64,000 nt of DNA from JBDIAG01 sp963835085. GTDB taxonomy: Bacteria > Actinomycetota > Actinomycetes > Actinomycetales > CAWJMD01. Positions 15,877-24,212 of the stretch are shown here, in pieces; the first letter of the stretch is position 1, and each line of letters opens with the position of its first letter. The translations under genes and the position numbers were made by a program. Location of the stretch: assembly GCA_963835085.1 (NCBI GenBank), contig CAWIED010000001.1, positions 186,001 through 250,000 of the forward strand, given 5' to 3'. The notes under the pieces were generated by a model, which ran no database searches, was not told the DNA's origin, and worked only from the letters and a program-made list of their open reading frames with translations.

Positions 15877-16536
15877 ATGATTCTCATCGACCCACCGGCC
15901 TGGCCGGCTCACGGTCGATTGTGGTCGCACCTAGCCAGCGACACCTCGCTTGCCGAACTGCACGACTTCGCAACCCGGGCGGGCCTTTCCCGGCGGGCTT
16001 TCGAGGGCGATCACTACGACGTTCCGGCCGAGCGCCACGACTCCCTCGTGGCCGCCGGCGCCGTGCCGACCTCGGCACGCGTGCTGTTGGCCGCCATCGT
16101 GGCCGCGGGCCTGCGGCGCCCGCGCCGCCGCGGGGAGGAGGTCATCCGATCGCGACAGGTGGGCGACTACTACCCGGGAGCCGGGCCGTGCCGAGTCGAC
16201 GTGATCGTCTCGGGCCTGGCGGTTCCTGCCCAGGCGTCACGACCGGGCTGGTGGATCGACGTCCGCGGCGGTCTGATCCGTGCCGAGGAGGGTCCGGCCG
16301 GCTGGCGCTTGCCACCCTTGAGCGCGGCCGACGGCGACGGGCAGCCTGTCGGCTACGTGCGGGTTCGCCTGCTCGGATCACCTGGCCCCGACTACCGAGG
16401 GCCGATGCCGTGGGTCTTCCACCCTGCTCGCAGACCCGCGCGAACGATGCCCGGCAGCTGGATCGAGCTCCGCGACCTGGCAGACACGATGGCCCATCAC
16501 GACGTGTGGCCCTTGATCGCCCGGCTGCACGGCTGA
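15877..16536 (+). CDS. DUF4031 domain-containing protein
   Basis: 219 residues starting MILIDPPAWPAHGRLWSHLA, the diagnostic N-terminus of DUF4031, followed by LHDFATRAGLSRRAFEGDHY and DVPAERHDSLVAAGA. The C-terminal half (from about 95) contains EVIRSRQVGDYYPGAGPCRV and a Pro/Arg-rich region and is not part of that domain as I know it. The domain is common in actinobacteria and has no assigned reaction; conserved Asp, His and Arg suggest a metal-dependent or nucleotide-binding fold, but that is a guess. The stop codon falls in the first unit of a 20-base tandem repeat. Confidence 0.8.
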   Translation: MILIDPPAWPAHGRLWSHLASDTSLAELHDFATRAGLSRRAFEGDHYDVPAERHDSLVAAGAVPTSARVLLAAIVAAGLRRPRRRGEEVIRSRQVGDYYPGAGPCRVDVIVSGLAVPAQASRPGWWIDVRGGLIRAEEGPAGWRLPPLSAADGDGQPVGYVRVRLLGSPGPDYRGPMPWVFHPARRPARTMPGSWIELRDLADTMAHHDVWPLIARLHG

Positions 16537-16632
16537 GTGCCCAGCTCCGCGGCTGGGTGCCCAGCTCCGCGGCTGATTGCCCAGCTCCGCGGCTGATTGC
16601 CCAGCTCCGCGGCTGATTGCCCAGCTCCGCGG
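16531..16632 (+). repeat. 20-bp tandem repeat array
   Basis: Five contiguous units of GGCTGATTGCCCAGCTCCGC (first two with GAGTGC/GGGTGC variants), period exactly 20. Each unit contains CAGCTCCGCGGCTG, an imperfect palindrome. The array overlaps the DUF4031 stop and ends 50 bases before moaE. There are no spacers, so it is not CRISPR. Confidence 0.85.
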
Positions 16633-16681
16633 GGGGACGGCCGTCGACGCTGCGGCCACCAGCCTCGATTAGGCTTCGCGG

Positions 16682-17176
16682 GTGCCCCCCACTTCCAGGC
16701 TTACCGAGCCGGCGCGGCGCGTGCTGGTAGCACAGGTCGTCGACTCGCCGCTCGACGCGGCCGAGCACACGCGGCTGGTGGCAAGCCCTGAGGCTGGTGC
16801 GGTGGCCAGCTTCGCCGGGGTCATCCGAGACCACGACCACGGTCAGTCAGTGATCGGCATCGATTACGTGGCCCACCCGAGCGCGAACGAGGTCATCGCT
16901 TCTATCGCCGCCGACATCGTCGCCGGCTACCCGCTCGACGGACTCGCCGTCAGCCATCGGATCGGCCATCTCGACGTGGGCGAGGTGGCTCTGGCCGCTG
17001 CAGTCTCCGCGGCTCACCGGGGGGAGGCCTTCGCCGCGCTGGCCGAACTGGTCGAGCAGATCAAGCTCAGGCTGCCGGTGTGGAAGCACCAGTTCCTCAC
17101 CGATGGCGGCCAGGAGTGGGTCGGTCTGCCCCAGGGGGCTCAGCCTCCGGCGAACGGCGGCAGCACGTCTACCTGA
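16682..17176 (+). CDS. moaE: Molybdopterin synthase catalytic subunit MoaE
   Basis: Large subunit of molybdopterin synthase; with thiocarboxylated MoaD it inserts the dithiolene sulfurs into precursor Z (cPMP). 164 residues from a GTG at 16682. Family motifs: GAVASFAGVIRDHDHG (residues 39-54), AVSHRIGHLDVGEVAL, AVSAAHRGEAFAALAELVEQ and LRLPVWKHQFLTDG with the catalytic lysine in PVWKH. About 20 residues at the C-terminus are extra. The 3' end overlaps the convergent moaD by 37 bases. Confidence 0.93.
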   Translation: MPPTSRLTEPARRVLVAQVVDSPLDAAEHTRLVASPEAGAVASFAGVIRDHDHGQSVIGIDYVAHPSANEVIASIAADIVAGYPLDGLAVSHRIGHLDVGEVALAAAVSAAHRGEAFAALAELVEQIKLRLPVWKHQFLTDGGQEWVGLPQGAQPPANGGSTST

Positions 17177-17388
17177 CCGACGCCGGTCAGCGGGTCTCCC
17201 GGACTGCGTGAGGTCACCCCGTCGAGCAGCAGACTCGCGACCTCCAGCACTGGGACGAGCGCCGGGTGAACGTCGCTCAACTGGGCATGCAGGCTCGCGA
17301 CGGTTGCCGTGCCCGGCAGGTCGACCCACTCCTCCTCGCACCGGGCTGCAGCCGACGCACCCGCGAAATACCTCACCAAGAGGCGCAT
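17140..17388 (-). CDS. moaD: Molybdopterin synthase sulfur carrier subunit MoaD
   Basis: Ubiquitin-like sulfur carrier, 82 residues from the ATG at 17388, chosen because GGAGG lies five bases ahead; the frame also has an ATG at 17406 inside moaA. Text: MRLLVRYFAGASAAARCEEE, VASLHAQLSDVHPAL, then VDVLPPFAGG. The C-terminal Gly-Gly is the site of adenylation and thiocarboxylation by a MoeB-type enzyme. Starts one base after the moaA stop (same operon) and runs head-on into the moaE 3' end. Confidence 0.92.
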   Translation of the reverse strand: MRLLVRYFAGASAAARCEEEWVDLPGTATVASLHAQLSDVHPALVPVLEVASLLLDGVTSRSPGDPLTGVGQVDVLPPFAGG

Positions 17389-17389
17389 C

Positions 17390-18589
17390 TCAGCCTCCAA
17401 TCGCACTCATCGGCCGCAATGGCTGCACAAAGCCGGCCTGGTCGATGGTGTGCCCGGCTGTCTTGGCCCAGGCGTTGGCCTGCCACGCTCGAACTAGGGT
17501 GTCGTCGTCCGCCCCGGCTCGCAGCAGGGTGCGCAGATCGGTCTCGTGCTGGCTGAACAGGCAGTTGCGCAACTGCCCGTCGGCGGTGAGCCGGGTGCGA
17601 TCGCACGCAGAGCAGAACGCCTTCGTGACCGAGGCGATCACGCCCACCGTGCCCAGCCGGGCGCCCCCTTCGAGGGGGTGGACGAAGAACCGCTGGGCCG
17701 GCGCCGCACCGCGCTTCTGCGCGGTCTCGGCCGTCAGCCGAAAGTGGCGGCGTAGCGAGCGCAGGGTCTCATCGGCAGTGACCATGCTCGCCCGCGACCA
17801 TCCGCCCTGGGCGTCGAGCGGCATCGCCTCGATGAACCGCAGCTCGTGACCCTGCTGCAGCGCCCAGCGCAGCAGGTCTGGCGCCTCGTCGTCGTTGAGG
17901 TCTCGAAGCAGCACGGCGTTGATCTTCACCGGGGTCAACCCCGCGGCCTGGGCCGCCTCGATCCCGGCCAGCACATCGGCGAGCCGGTCGCGCCGGGTGA
18001 TGGCGGCGAACCGGGCGGCATCGAGCGTGTCGAGAGAGACGTTGACCCGGCCCAGCCCAGCTGCCGCGAGCGCTTGGGCCCGACGGCTGAGGCCGAGCCC
18101 ATTGGTCGTGAGCGCGGTCTCGAGGCGAGTGCCGGAGGTTGAGGTGAGTTGTGCCGCGGCGGCCACGATGTCTTCGAGGCCCTTGCGTAGCAAGGGTTCT
18201 CCTCCGGTGAAGCGCACCTTGGTGATACCGAGCCGGGTAGCTGCCAGCTGCACCAACCGCTGCACCTCACGGTCGGTGAGCACCTGCTCGGTGGGCAGCC
18301 AGTCGAGTCCTTCGGCGGGCATGCAATAGCCGCACCGCAGGTTGCACCGGTCGGTCAACGACACCCGCAGGTCGTGGGCCACGCGGCCGAACGTGTCGAT
18401 GAGGCGGCCGTCGTCTGGGGTATCGGTGGGGAGCTGGCCCGAAACCGTGCCGCCGACGGGCGAGAAGCCGGCGGTGCGGCCGGTGTGGGCCAGGGGCGTC
18501 GTCTGCTCGACCGACAGCGCAGAAGGGTCCAGGTCCGGAGTCAACGGAGCAGGGACCCGCAGGCGGGGAAAGCCCAGGGCAATCGGCAT
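17390..18589 (-). CDS. moaA: GTP 3',8-cyclase MoaA
   Basis: Radical-SAM enzyme making the first intermediate of molybdenum cofactor from GTP. 399 residues. An N-terminal extension of about 65 residues precedes the conserved start DTFGRVAHDLRVSLTDRCNL. The N-terminal cluster motif is CNLRCGYC; SAM/GTP binding regions include FTGGEPLLRKGLEDI and SLDTLDAARFAAITRRD. The C-terminal cluster cysteines are in CSACDRTRLTADGQLRNCLF, and the protein ends in the essential Gly-Gly (SAIGG). moaA-moaD are co-transcribed; moaE faces them. The start within the extension is uncertain. Confidence 0.95.
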   Translation of the reverse strand: MPIALGFPRLRVPAPLTPDLDPSALSVEQTTPLAHTGRTAGFSPVGGTVSGQLPTDTPDDGRLIDTFGRVAHDLRVSLTDRCNLRCGYCMPAEGLDWLPTEQVLTDREVQRLVQLAATRLGITKVRFTGGEPLLRKGLEDIVAAAAQLTSTSGTRLETALTTNGLGLSRRAQALAAAGLGRVNVSLDTLDAARFAAITRRDRLADVLAGIEAAQAAGLTPVKINAVLLRDLNDDEAPDLLRWALQQGHELRFIEAMPLDAQGGWSRASMVTADETLRSLRRHFRLTAETAQKRGAAPAQRFFVHPLEGGARLGTVGVIASVTKAFCSACDRTRLTADGQLRNCLFSQHETDLRTLLRAGADDDTLVRAWQANAWAKTAGHTIDQAGFVQPLRPMSAIGG

Positions 18590-18712
18590 CGCTTCAGTCT
18601 ACGGCTGCTACCTCGGAAGCCCGAGCGGCAGCGCTCGCCGGCGCCGGGCACGGAAGGGTCGCGGGCGAACCGTGGACCGGCTGCGGCGGCAGGGCTGATC
18701 GGGTCGGGTGGT

Positions 18713-19726
18713 TCACCGGGGCCTGGTGGTCCAGGCGAGCAGCTCGTCCACGGGCCAGGTATTGACGATCCGGTCGACCGGCACGCCCACTCGCTCCGCC
18801 CGTTCGCAACCGTAGATCTGCCAGTCGAGTTGCCCAGGCGCGTGGGCATCGGTGTCGAGACTGAAGAGGCAGCCCAGCTCGACGGCCATCGCCAGCAGGT
18901 CGTCCGGCGGATCCTGCCGTTCTGGACGCGAGTTGATCTCCACCGCCACCCCGTGCTCGCGGCAGGCGGTGAACACCGCCTCGGCGTCGAAGTGGCTCTG
19001 CCCGCGAGTGCCCCGATCACCCTGGACGAGCCGTCCGGTGCAGTGCCCCAGGATGTCGGTGTGCGGATCGGCCACGGCAGTGGTCATGCGCCTGGTCATG
19101 GCCGCTGACTCCATCGCCAGCTTGGAGTGCACGGAAGCCACGACCACGTCGAGCTCGCCGAGCAATCCCGGCTCCTGGTCGAGCGAGCCGTCGTCGAGAA
19201 TGTCGACCTCGATACCCGTCAGCAGCCGGAAGTCGCCCAGCCGTGCGTCGAGCCCACGGACGATGCCCAACTGCCGCCGCAACCGCTCCGCCGACAGCCC
19301 GCGGGCCACCTTGAGCCGCGGTGAATGGTCGGTCAGCGCCGCGTAGGAATGCCCGAGCTCGACGGCCGTGATCGCCATCTCCTCGATGGGGGAGCCCCCG
19401 TCGCTCCAGTCGGAGTGCAGGTGCAGGTCGCCCAGCAACGCCGATCGCAGCTCGTCGCCGCCCTCGGTGAGCCGGCCCGCCCGGGCCTCCAGCTCGGCAA
19501 GGTAGCCCGGCTCGCCTTCGAGTGCCTCGCGGATCACCGTGGCCGTCTTGGGTCCAACTCCGACTATTTCGGTGAGGGTGCCCGCCCGAGCTCGCGACGC
19601 CACCTCGTCGGTGCTCAGAGTGGCGATGGCCAGTGCCGCGCTGCGGTAGGCCTTGACGCGAAACGTCGAGGCGTGTTCGCGCTCGAGCAGAAAGGCGATC
19701 CGCCGGAGGGCGGCGACGGGGTGCAT
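18713..19726 (-). CDS. PHP-domain phosphoesterase with helix-hairpin-helix (PolX-like)
   Basis: 337 residues. Residues 1-85 resemble the first helical domain of family X polymerases (FRVKAYRSAALAIATL) with a helix-hairpin-helix (IVGVGPKTATVI). Residues 95-330 form a PHP metallo-phosphoesterase: GDLHLHSDWSDG, AALTDHSPRL, LTGIEVDILDDGSLD, VVVASVHSKL, ILGHCTGRL, VEINSRPERQDPP and SLDTDAHAPGQL provide the His/Asp/Glu metal ligands. The polymerase core is missing, so this is the tail domain as a separate enzyme, probably acting on DNA ends or a phosphorylated metabolite. Confidence 0.88.
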   Translation of the reverse strand: MHPVAALRRIAFLLEREHASTFRVKAYRSAALAIATLSTDEVASRARAGTLTEIVGVGPKTATVIREALEGEPGYLAELEARAGRLTEGGDELRSALLGDLHLHSDWSDGGSPIEEMAITAVELGHSYAALTDHSPRLKVARGLSAERLRRQLGIVRGLDARLGDFRLLTGIEVDILDDGSLDQEPGLLGELDVVVASVHSKLAMESAAMTRRMTTAVADPHTDILGHCTGRLVQGDRGTRGQSHFDAEAVFTACREHGVAVEINSRPERQDPPDDLLAMAVELGCLFSLDTDAHAPGQLDWQIYGCERAERVGVPVDRIVNTWPVDELLAWTTRPR

Positions 19727-19745
19727 GCGCCGACGTTACCCGCTG

Positions 19746-20036
19746 TCAGTGCACGAACATCCGCGTCGTAGCCGCCTCGGCATCGGCGTAGGTGGAGGCC
19801 GCGGCCGCCAAGGCCTGGCTGATGCGTTCGAGCGAGGCCTTCACCTGCTCTTGGGTGGCGCGCCAGTCTTGGGTGAGCACCTGAAACTGGCTGGCAGCCT
19901 GCCCCTTCCACGACCCCTGCAGGTCGAGCAGGTTGCGGCTCATCCGATCGACCTCCGCACTCATCGCGCCCACCGAGCCCATCACTGCTGCACTGGCCGC
20001 CGCCACCTGCGCACTGTCTACCTCGAACCGGGACAT
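19746..20036 (-). CDS. WXG100-family (ESAT-6-like) protein
   Basis: 96 residues, the exact family size: two amphipathic helices with the central turn SWKGQAA (W-x-G) and a C-terminal YADAE fitting the YxxxD/E type VII secretion signal. AGGAGG precedes the ATG. Family members are exported as helical-hairpin dimers by ESX/type VII systems. No EccC/EssC ATPase or partner WXG100 gene is within the window, so it is an orphan here. Confidence 0.88.
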   Translation of the reverse strand: MSRFEVDSAQVAAASAAVMGSVGAMSAEVDRMSRNLLDLQGSWKGQAASQFQVLTQDWRATQEQVKASLERISQALAAAASTYADAEAATTRMFVH

Positions 20037-20231
20037 GTCGAAACCTCCTGTGTGACAACGCAGATCACTTCTCGCTTAGCGCTTACGGATGGATCACCTT
20101 CCTGGTGGAAGGATCACTGCGCCTCACGCTAGGCGGCAGCACGGTGCGGCAGCCGAGTTGTCCACAGCTCTGCCAGGTTTCGCCCTATCCACAGTCCCCG
20201 CGTAGTCCACGTTGCACCCGCCGGCGATGGG
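20037..20231. other. Gene-free gap
   Basis: Region upstream of the WXG100 gene and downstream of the HD gene. Apart from the AGGAGG Shine-Dalgarno of the WXG100 gene I see no repeats or clear terminator. Confidence 0.5.
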
Positions 20232-20963
20232 TCATCCGGCCTCCAATCCGGCAAGCTCGGCGGCGAGGTTGGCCCGGGCGCGTGCCGCCCAGCCCATCGT
20301 CCCGGGGCAGCGGTAGAGGGCGCAGGCAGCGTCCGGCCCGAACTCGCTGCGCCGCAGCAGCGACCGCACCACGGCCGCCCGTCCGCGCGCAAAGTCGGCG
20401 TCGCCGACGTGGGCGAAGTCGCGGCGCACTCCGGCCCGGTAGCGGGCGTATCGCCCCGGCGAGGCGGCGAGAATGGCCAGATCGGCGTCGCAGAGCCGCG
20501 CCGCCGCCCGATCGCCGGGCACCGGGCGGTGATCTATCGTCACCAGCACCAGCCGGGCCACTTGCCTGGCCCGCTGATCAGGCACGCCGAGGTGAGCCAG
20601 TGTGGTGGCAGCCCTCGCCGCGCTGGCGCGCTCGTCCGCTCCAGGATCCGGAGGAGCCCCTGCGCCCCGGGAGCCGACGGCTCCCGTGTAGACCACGTCG
20701 TGGAACCAGGCCGCCAATTGAGCCGCGGCAACCTGTTCCGGTTCCAACGGTTCGGCGTCGAGTGCGCCGAGTTCGGTGAGCCGGGCCAGCACTTCGCTCA
20801 GGTGTTCCAGGTCGTGATAGCCGCGCGCCGGGTCATTCCAGGCGAGCAGTACCCGCTGTGCGGCAGCCTGCAGGTCATCGAGCGCGGCGGTAGCCCCGAG
20901 GGCCTCGGCCGCCGCCGCGAATCCCTGCCATCCCGGTTCCGCGATGCGCAGCGCGTCTGTCAT
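20232..20963 (-). CDS. HD-superfamily metal-dependent hydrolase
   Basis: 243 residues. The metal-ligand set of predicted HD phosphohydrolases (COG4339 type) is visible: ARGYHDLEHLSEVL (YHxxxH, residues 46-59), LAAWFHDVVYTG with the HD pair around residue 88, and LCDADLAILAASPGRYARY near residue 160 supplying a distal Asp. Soluble, no signal peptide. These enzymes probably hydrolyse phosphomonoesters or nucleotides, but no substrate is established for this branch. The ATG start lacks a strong Shine-Dalgarno. Confidence 0.82.
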   Translation of the reverse strand: MTDALRIAEPGWQGFAAAAEALGATAALDDLQAAAQRVLLAWNDPARGYHDLEHLSEVLARLTELGALDAEPLEPEQVAAAQLAAWFHDVVYTGAVGSRGAGAPPDPGADERASAARAATTLAHLGVPDQRARQVARLVLVTIDHRPVPGDRAAARLCDADLAILAASPGRYARYRAGVRRDFAHVGDADFARGRAAVVRSLLRRSEFGPDAACALYRCPGTMGWAARARANLAAELAGLEAG

Positions 20964-21093
20964 GAGCCCAATTCACTCACATCGTGCCCGATTGTCACCA
21001 GAACTCACGGCCCGGCTGACATTCAGCGGAGCCGGCGAAGGGTTGCGTACCTCCTGCCCTGAACCGTGGATGCCGGCACGGTCCGGGTGAGGC

Positions 21094-22488
21094 TTAGCTG
21101 CCCTTGGTGCCGAGCGTGACGGTCACGTTGTTCAACTTTCCCCCGCGCACGACACCGAGGGTGACCTGCTCTCCCGGGGCACGTTCCCTGATCTGCGCGG
21201 TGAGCGACTCGGCACCTGAGACGTTCTCGCCGTTGATGGAGATCACCACGTCGCCGGTCTTCAGACCCGCCGAGGCGGCCGGGGTGCCGCCCACGATCTG
21301 GGCCAGCTTGGCACCCTGCCTGGTGCTGCCGTCGGCCGTGGCCGTGGAGTCTTGAAGGCTCACCCCCAGCCAGGCATGAGTGGCCTTGCCCTTGGCGATG
21401 AGCTCGTCGGCGATGCGCTTGGCCTCATTGCTCGGGATGGCGAAGCCGAGACCGATGCTGCCCGACTGACTGTTGGACGACGAGTCGGACAGGCCCGCAA
21501 TCGACGACGGCACGCCGATCACCGAGCCGGTCGCGTCGACGAGCGCGCCGCCGGAGTTGCCCGGGTTCACGGCCGCGTCGGTCTGGATGGCGTTGGTGAT
21601 CACATCGTCGGCGCCCGACGTCGAGGCCTGCGGCGGCTGCTCGAAGGGGTTGGACTGCTGCTGCGGCTGCGACTCCGTGGCGGCCGTGCTGACGGGCCGG
21701 TCGGTGGCAGAGACGATGCCGGTGGTGACGGTGTCGGCCAGGCCGAGCGGGTTGCCGACGGCCATCACGGGCTGCCCCACGACAACCTTCGACGAATCAC
21801 CCAGTACCGCCGGGGTGAGGTCGGACGGCGGGTTGACGATCTTCAGAACGGCCAGGTCGGTGGCCGGGTCGAGGCCTACGACCTTCACGTCGTCGAAGAC
21901 TCGTCCATCGGAGAGCACCACCTCGATCTGCTCGTTCGAGCCGCCGCCGGTGGCCACGTGATTGTTCGTGACGATGTCGCCGGACTTGTCGAGGATGACG
22001 CCCGATCCGGCGCCGCTCGCCGAATCGCCTGACACCTTGATCGCCACGACGCTCGGTGAGACCGCGGAGGCCACCTTCGTCCAGTCGAGGGTGCCGTCGG
22101 AGGCCACGGGTGCCTTGACGGCAGGCGCATTGTTGCCGCTGCTGGCCGGTGCGGTCACGGTGGCGGTCGGCTTGTCGACGAGCGAGACGGTTCCAGCCGT
22201 GACGGCACTGGCGAGCAGGGCCGACCCGACGCAGGCGATGACCAGAGCGGCCCAGCCGGGACGGCGTCTGGGGGCCCTGGGTGCGCCTCCGCCTCCGCCG
22301 CCACCGTTGTACGACGGCGGCATCGGGGGCGGTGGCGGGGAGGCCTGGTAACCGCCCGGCCCGGCGAAGCCCGGCTGGGCGGAACCGGCGTAGCCCTGGC
22401 CGGAGTAGGGGGAGAAGGGCTGGGTGTAGTCAGGTCGACTGAAACCGGGCTGCTCGAATTGAGAAGGCGCCTGGGTCACGGGGCTCAC
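21094..22488 (-). CDS. HtrA/DegP-type trypsin-like serine protease with PDZ domain
   Basis: Membrane-anchored envelope quality-control protease. The usable frame is 464 residues from a GTG at 22488. A Pro/Gly/Tyr/Gln-rich cytoplasmic tail (residues 1-75) is followed by one membrane anchor (WAALVIACVGSALLASAVTA), an extracytoplasmic trypsin fold with His in VTNNHVATGG, Asp in LDPATDLAVLKI and Ser in AVNPGNSGGALVD, and a C-terminal PDZ (GDVVISINGENVSG). It is third in a coupled operon response regulator - kinase - protease, like mprAB-pepD of mycobacteria. The original start is probably TTG at 22626 with an in-frame TAG at 22549-22551 now interrupting the tail. Confidence 0.9.
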   Translation of the reverse strand: MSPVTQAPSQFEQPGFSRPDYTQPFSPYSGQGYAGSAQPGFAGPGGYQASPPPPPMPPSYNGGGGGGGAPRAPRRRPGWAALVIACVGSALLASAVTAGTVSLVDKPTATVTAPASSGNNAPAVKAPVASDGTLDWTKVASAVSPSVVAIKVSGDSASGAGSGVILDKSGDIVTNNHVATGGGSNEQIEVVLSDGRVFDDVKVVGLDPATDLAVLKIVNPPSDLTPAVLGDSSKVVVGQPVMAVGNPLGLADTVTTGIVSATDRPVSTAATESQPQQQSNPFEQPPQASTSGADDVITNAIQTDAAVNPGNSGGALVDATGSVIGVPSSIAGLSDSSSNSQSGSIGLGFAIPSNEAKRIADELIAKGKATHAWLGVSLQDSTATADGSTRQGAKLAQIVGGTPAASAGLKTGDVVISINGENVSGAESLTAQIRERAPGEQVTLGVVRGGKLNNVTVTLGTKGS

Positions 22489-22626
22489 CTCGGGGGCGGG
22501 ATAGGCCGCCTCGTCGTAAGGCAGCGGGGCGTTCGGGTCGGCGGGATACTACCGGCCGGAGTGTTGGGGGCCGGAGTGTCGGGGATCGGCCGGCCAGTGG
22601 CCGTCACCGTGTCTGTCGTCAGTCAA
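22489..22626 (-). pseudogene. Interrupted 5' segment of the htrA gene
   Basis: In the htrA frame, a TTG at 22626 overlaps the kinase stop (TTGA) and has GAGGA six bases upstream. It reads TTG TDDRHGDGHWPADPRHSG, PQHSGR, then TAG (22549-22551), then YPADPNAPLPYDEAAYPAPE and on into the annotated protease. The composition matches the Pro-rich cytoplasmic tails of actinobacterial HtrA proteins. A single TAC-to-TAG change explains it. Confidence 0.7.
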
Positions 22627-24212
22627 GGCGTCCTCACTGGGCTGGAACTGGATCGAGTCTGGGAGTTGTCTGAGAGTCCGGCGCGACGAGCGGGAATCGT
22701 CACCTCGAAGGTGGCGCCGCCGCCGGTCGTGGGTAGTACGCGGGCGTGCCCGTGATGAGCCTCGACGATAGAGGCTACGATCGCCAGCCCGAGACCCGAG
22801 CCACCCCCGGAGCCGCGGCTGCGGGAGGCGTCGGCGCGGAAGAAGCGCTCGAAGATCTTCTCGGCCACCTCGGGGTCAACGCCGTGGCCGTGGTCGACCA
22901 CGTGCAGCACCGCCTGGCCGTCACGGGTTCCGACCCCGAGTTCCACCGGGGTGCCCGCCGCGGTGTGTCGAAGGGCGTTGGCCATCAAGTTGGTGACCAC
23001 CTGGCGGAGTTGCTGCTCGTCGCCGGTCACCAGCGCCGGGCCGGGCTCGCCATGTCCGTCGAGGCCGGTGACGCGCACGAGCCGGGTCCGGTCGAGGGCC
23101 TTGGCATCCTGCTCGGCATCGGCCACCAGCACGAGCAGGTCGACGCTGGTGAGATTCAGCGGGCGCTGTTCGTCGAGGCGGGCCAGTCGCAGCAGGTCTT
23201 CGACGAGCCCCGCCATCCGGGTGGACTCGTCCTCGATCCGGCGGAAGGTTTGGCTGATATCTTCGGGATTGCGCACCGCACCCATCCGGTAGAGCTCGGC
23301 GAAGCCCCGCACCGTCGACAACGGCGTGCGCAGCTCGTGCGAGGCGTCGCCCACGAACCGGCGCATCCTCTGCTCCGAAGCCTCCCGGGCTGCAAGTGTG
23401 GTCTCGATCTGATCGAGCATCGCGTTCATGGAGGTGCCCAACCGTCCCACCTCGGTCTGGGTGCCCTGGTCGGGCACCCGTTGGTTGGTATCGCCGCGCC
23501 CGAAGGCGACGGCAACCCCTTCCACCACTCGGAGCGGACGAAAGGCCCGGCCGATCGCGAAATAGCCGACCACCATGAGGGCCGCCAACAGCCCGATCGA
23601 GAGCAGGGTGAAGGCCCACAGGACGCCGGAGACCGTGTGCTCCGCATCGGTGAGTGGAGTGGCCAGCACGATCGTGGCAGGGCCTATGGAGGTCCCGTTC
23701 ACGCTCAGGTCGTCGTAGGGCACCGCGATCGCGCGCCAGTGCGTGCCTTGGGTGCCGTTGAGCGTGAACGGCTTTGCATCGGTGCCTGCCGCCTTGGCAG
23801 AGGTGAAGGTGGGGATGTTCGGCAGTCCACGATCGGGGTTCTGGCTGAAGACCCGGCTCACGCCGCCGGAGTCGGTGAACAGCTGTGCCGCGAAGACGCT
23901 GGGCAGGCCGTGCCCGCCGGCTTGGCCGCCCGGTGCCGGGCCGGCGCTGCCCTCGCCCGACGTGGCCGGGGAGGACAGCAGATCGGACATCACCTTCGAG
24001 GCCGCTTTCGGGTTCGCAAACTGGCGCAGCTGGTCGTCCACCCGATTGCGCAGTTGCAGCTGAACGGTGGCCACGGTGAGGGCACCGGCAACGATCAGCG
24101 CGATCGCCAGCAGGGCGGCGATCACGGCGAGCAGCCGAGTGCGCAGCGAAAGCCGGGCCGACCAGGCCCGGGTGGGCGGAGCGGACGGAGGAGTCGGGCA
24201 GGCTTCAGTCAT
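22623..24212 (-). CDS. Two-component sensor histidine kinase
   Basis: 529 residues, class I membrane kinase. Transmembrane helix at about 30-50, extracytoplasmic sensor (50-200) with a Gly/Pro/Ser-rich loop, second helix (about 205-230), HAMP (FRPLRVVEGVAVAFGRGD), HisKA with the phosphorylatable His in GDASHELRTPLSTVRGFAEL, and HATPase motifs VVTNLMANALRHT (N box), VDHGHGVDP (G1) and SGLGLAIVASIVEAHHG (G2). Overlaps the response regulator by four bases (ATGA) and the likely start of htrA by TTGA. Probably senses envelope stress; the signal is not known. Confidence 0.93.
   Translation of the reverse strand: MTEACPTPPSAPPTRAWSARLSLRTRLLAVIAALLAIALIVAGALTVATVQLQLRNRVDDQLRQFANPKAASKVMSDLLSSPATSGEGSAGPAPGGQAGGHGLPSVFAAQLFTDSGGVSRVFSQNPDRGLPNIPTFTSAKAAGTDAKPFTLNGTQGTHWRAIAVPYDDLSVNGTSIGPATIVLATPLTDAEHTVSGVLWAFTLLSIGLLAALMVVGYFAIGRAFRPLRVVEGVAVAFGRGDTNQRVPDQGTQTEVGRLGTSMNAMLDQIETTLAAREASEQRMRRFVGDASHELRTPLSTVRGFAELYRMGAVRNPEDISQTFRRIEDESTRMAGLVEDLLRLARLDEQRPLNLTSVDLLVLVADAEQDAKALDRTRLVRVTGLDGHGEPGPALVTGDEQQLRQVVTNLMANALRHTAAGTPVELGVGTRDGQAVLHVVDHGHGVDPEVAEKIFERFFRADASRSRGSGGGSGLGLAIVASIVEAHHGHARVLPTTGGGATFEVTIPARRAGLSDNSQTRSSSSPVRTP

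Noticed and set aside
16531..16632. CRISPR-like array
   Set aside because: Units are contiguous with no spacers and no cas genes nearby.
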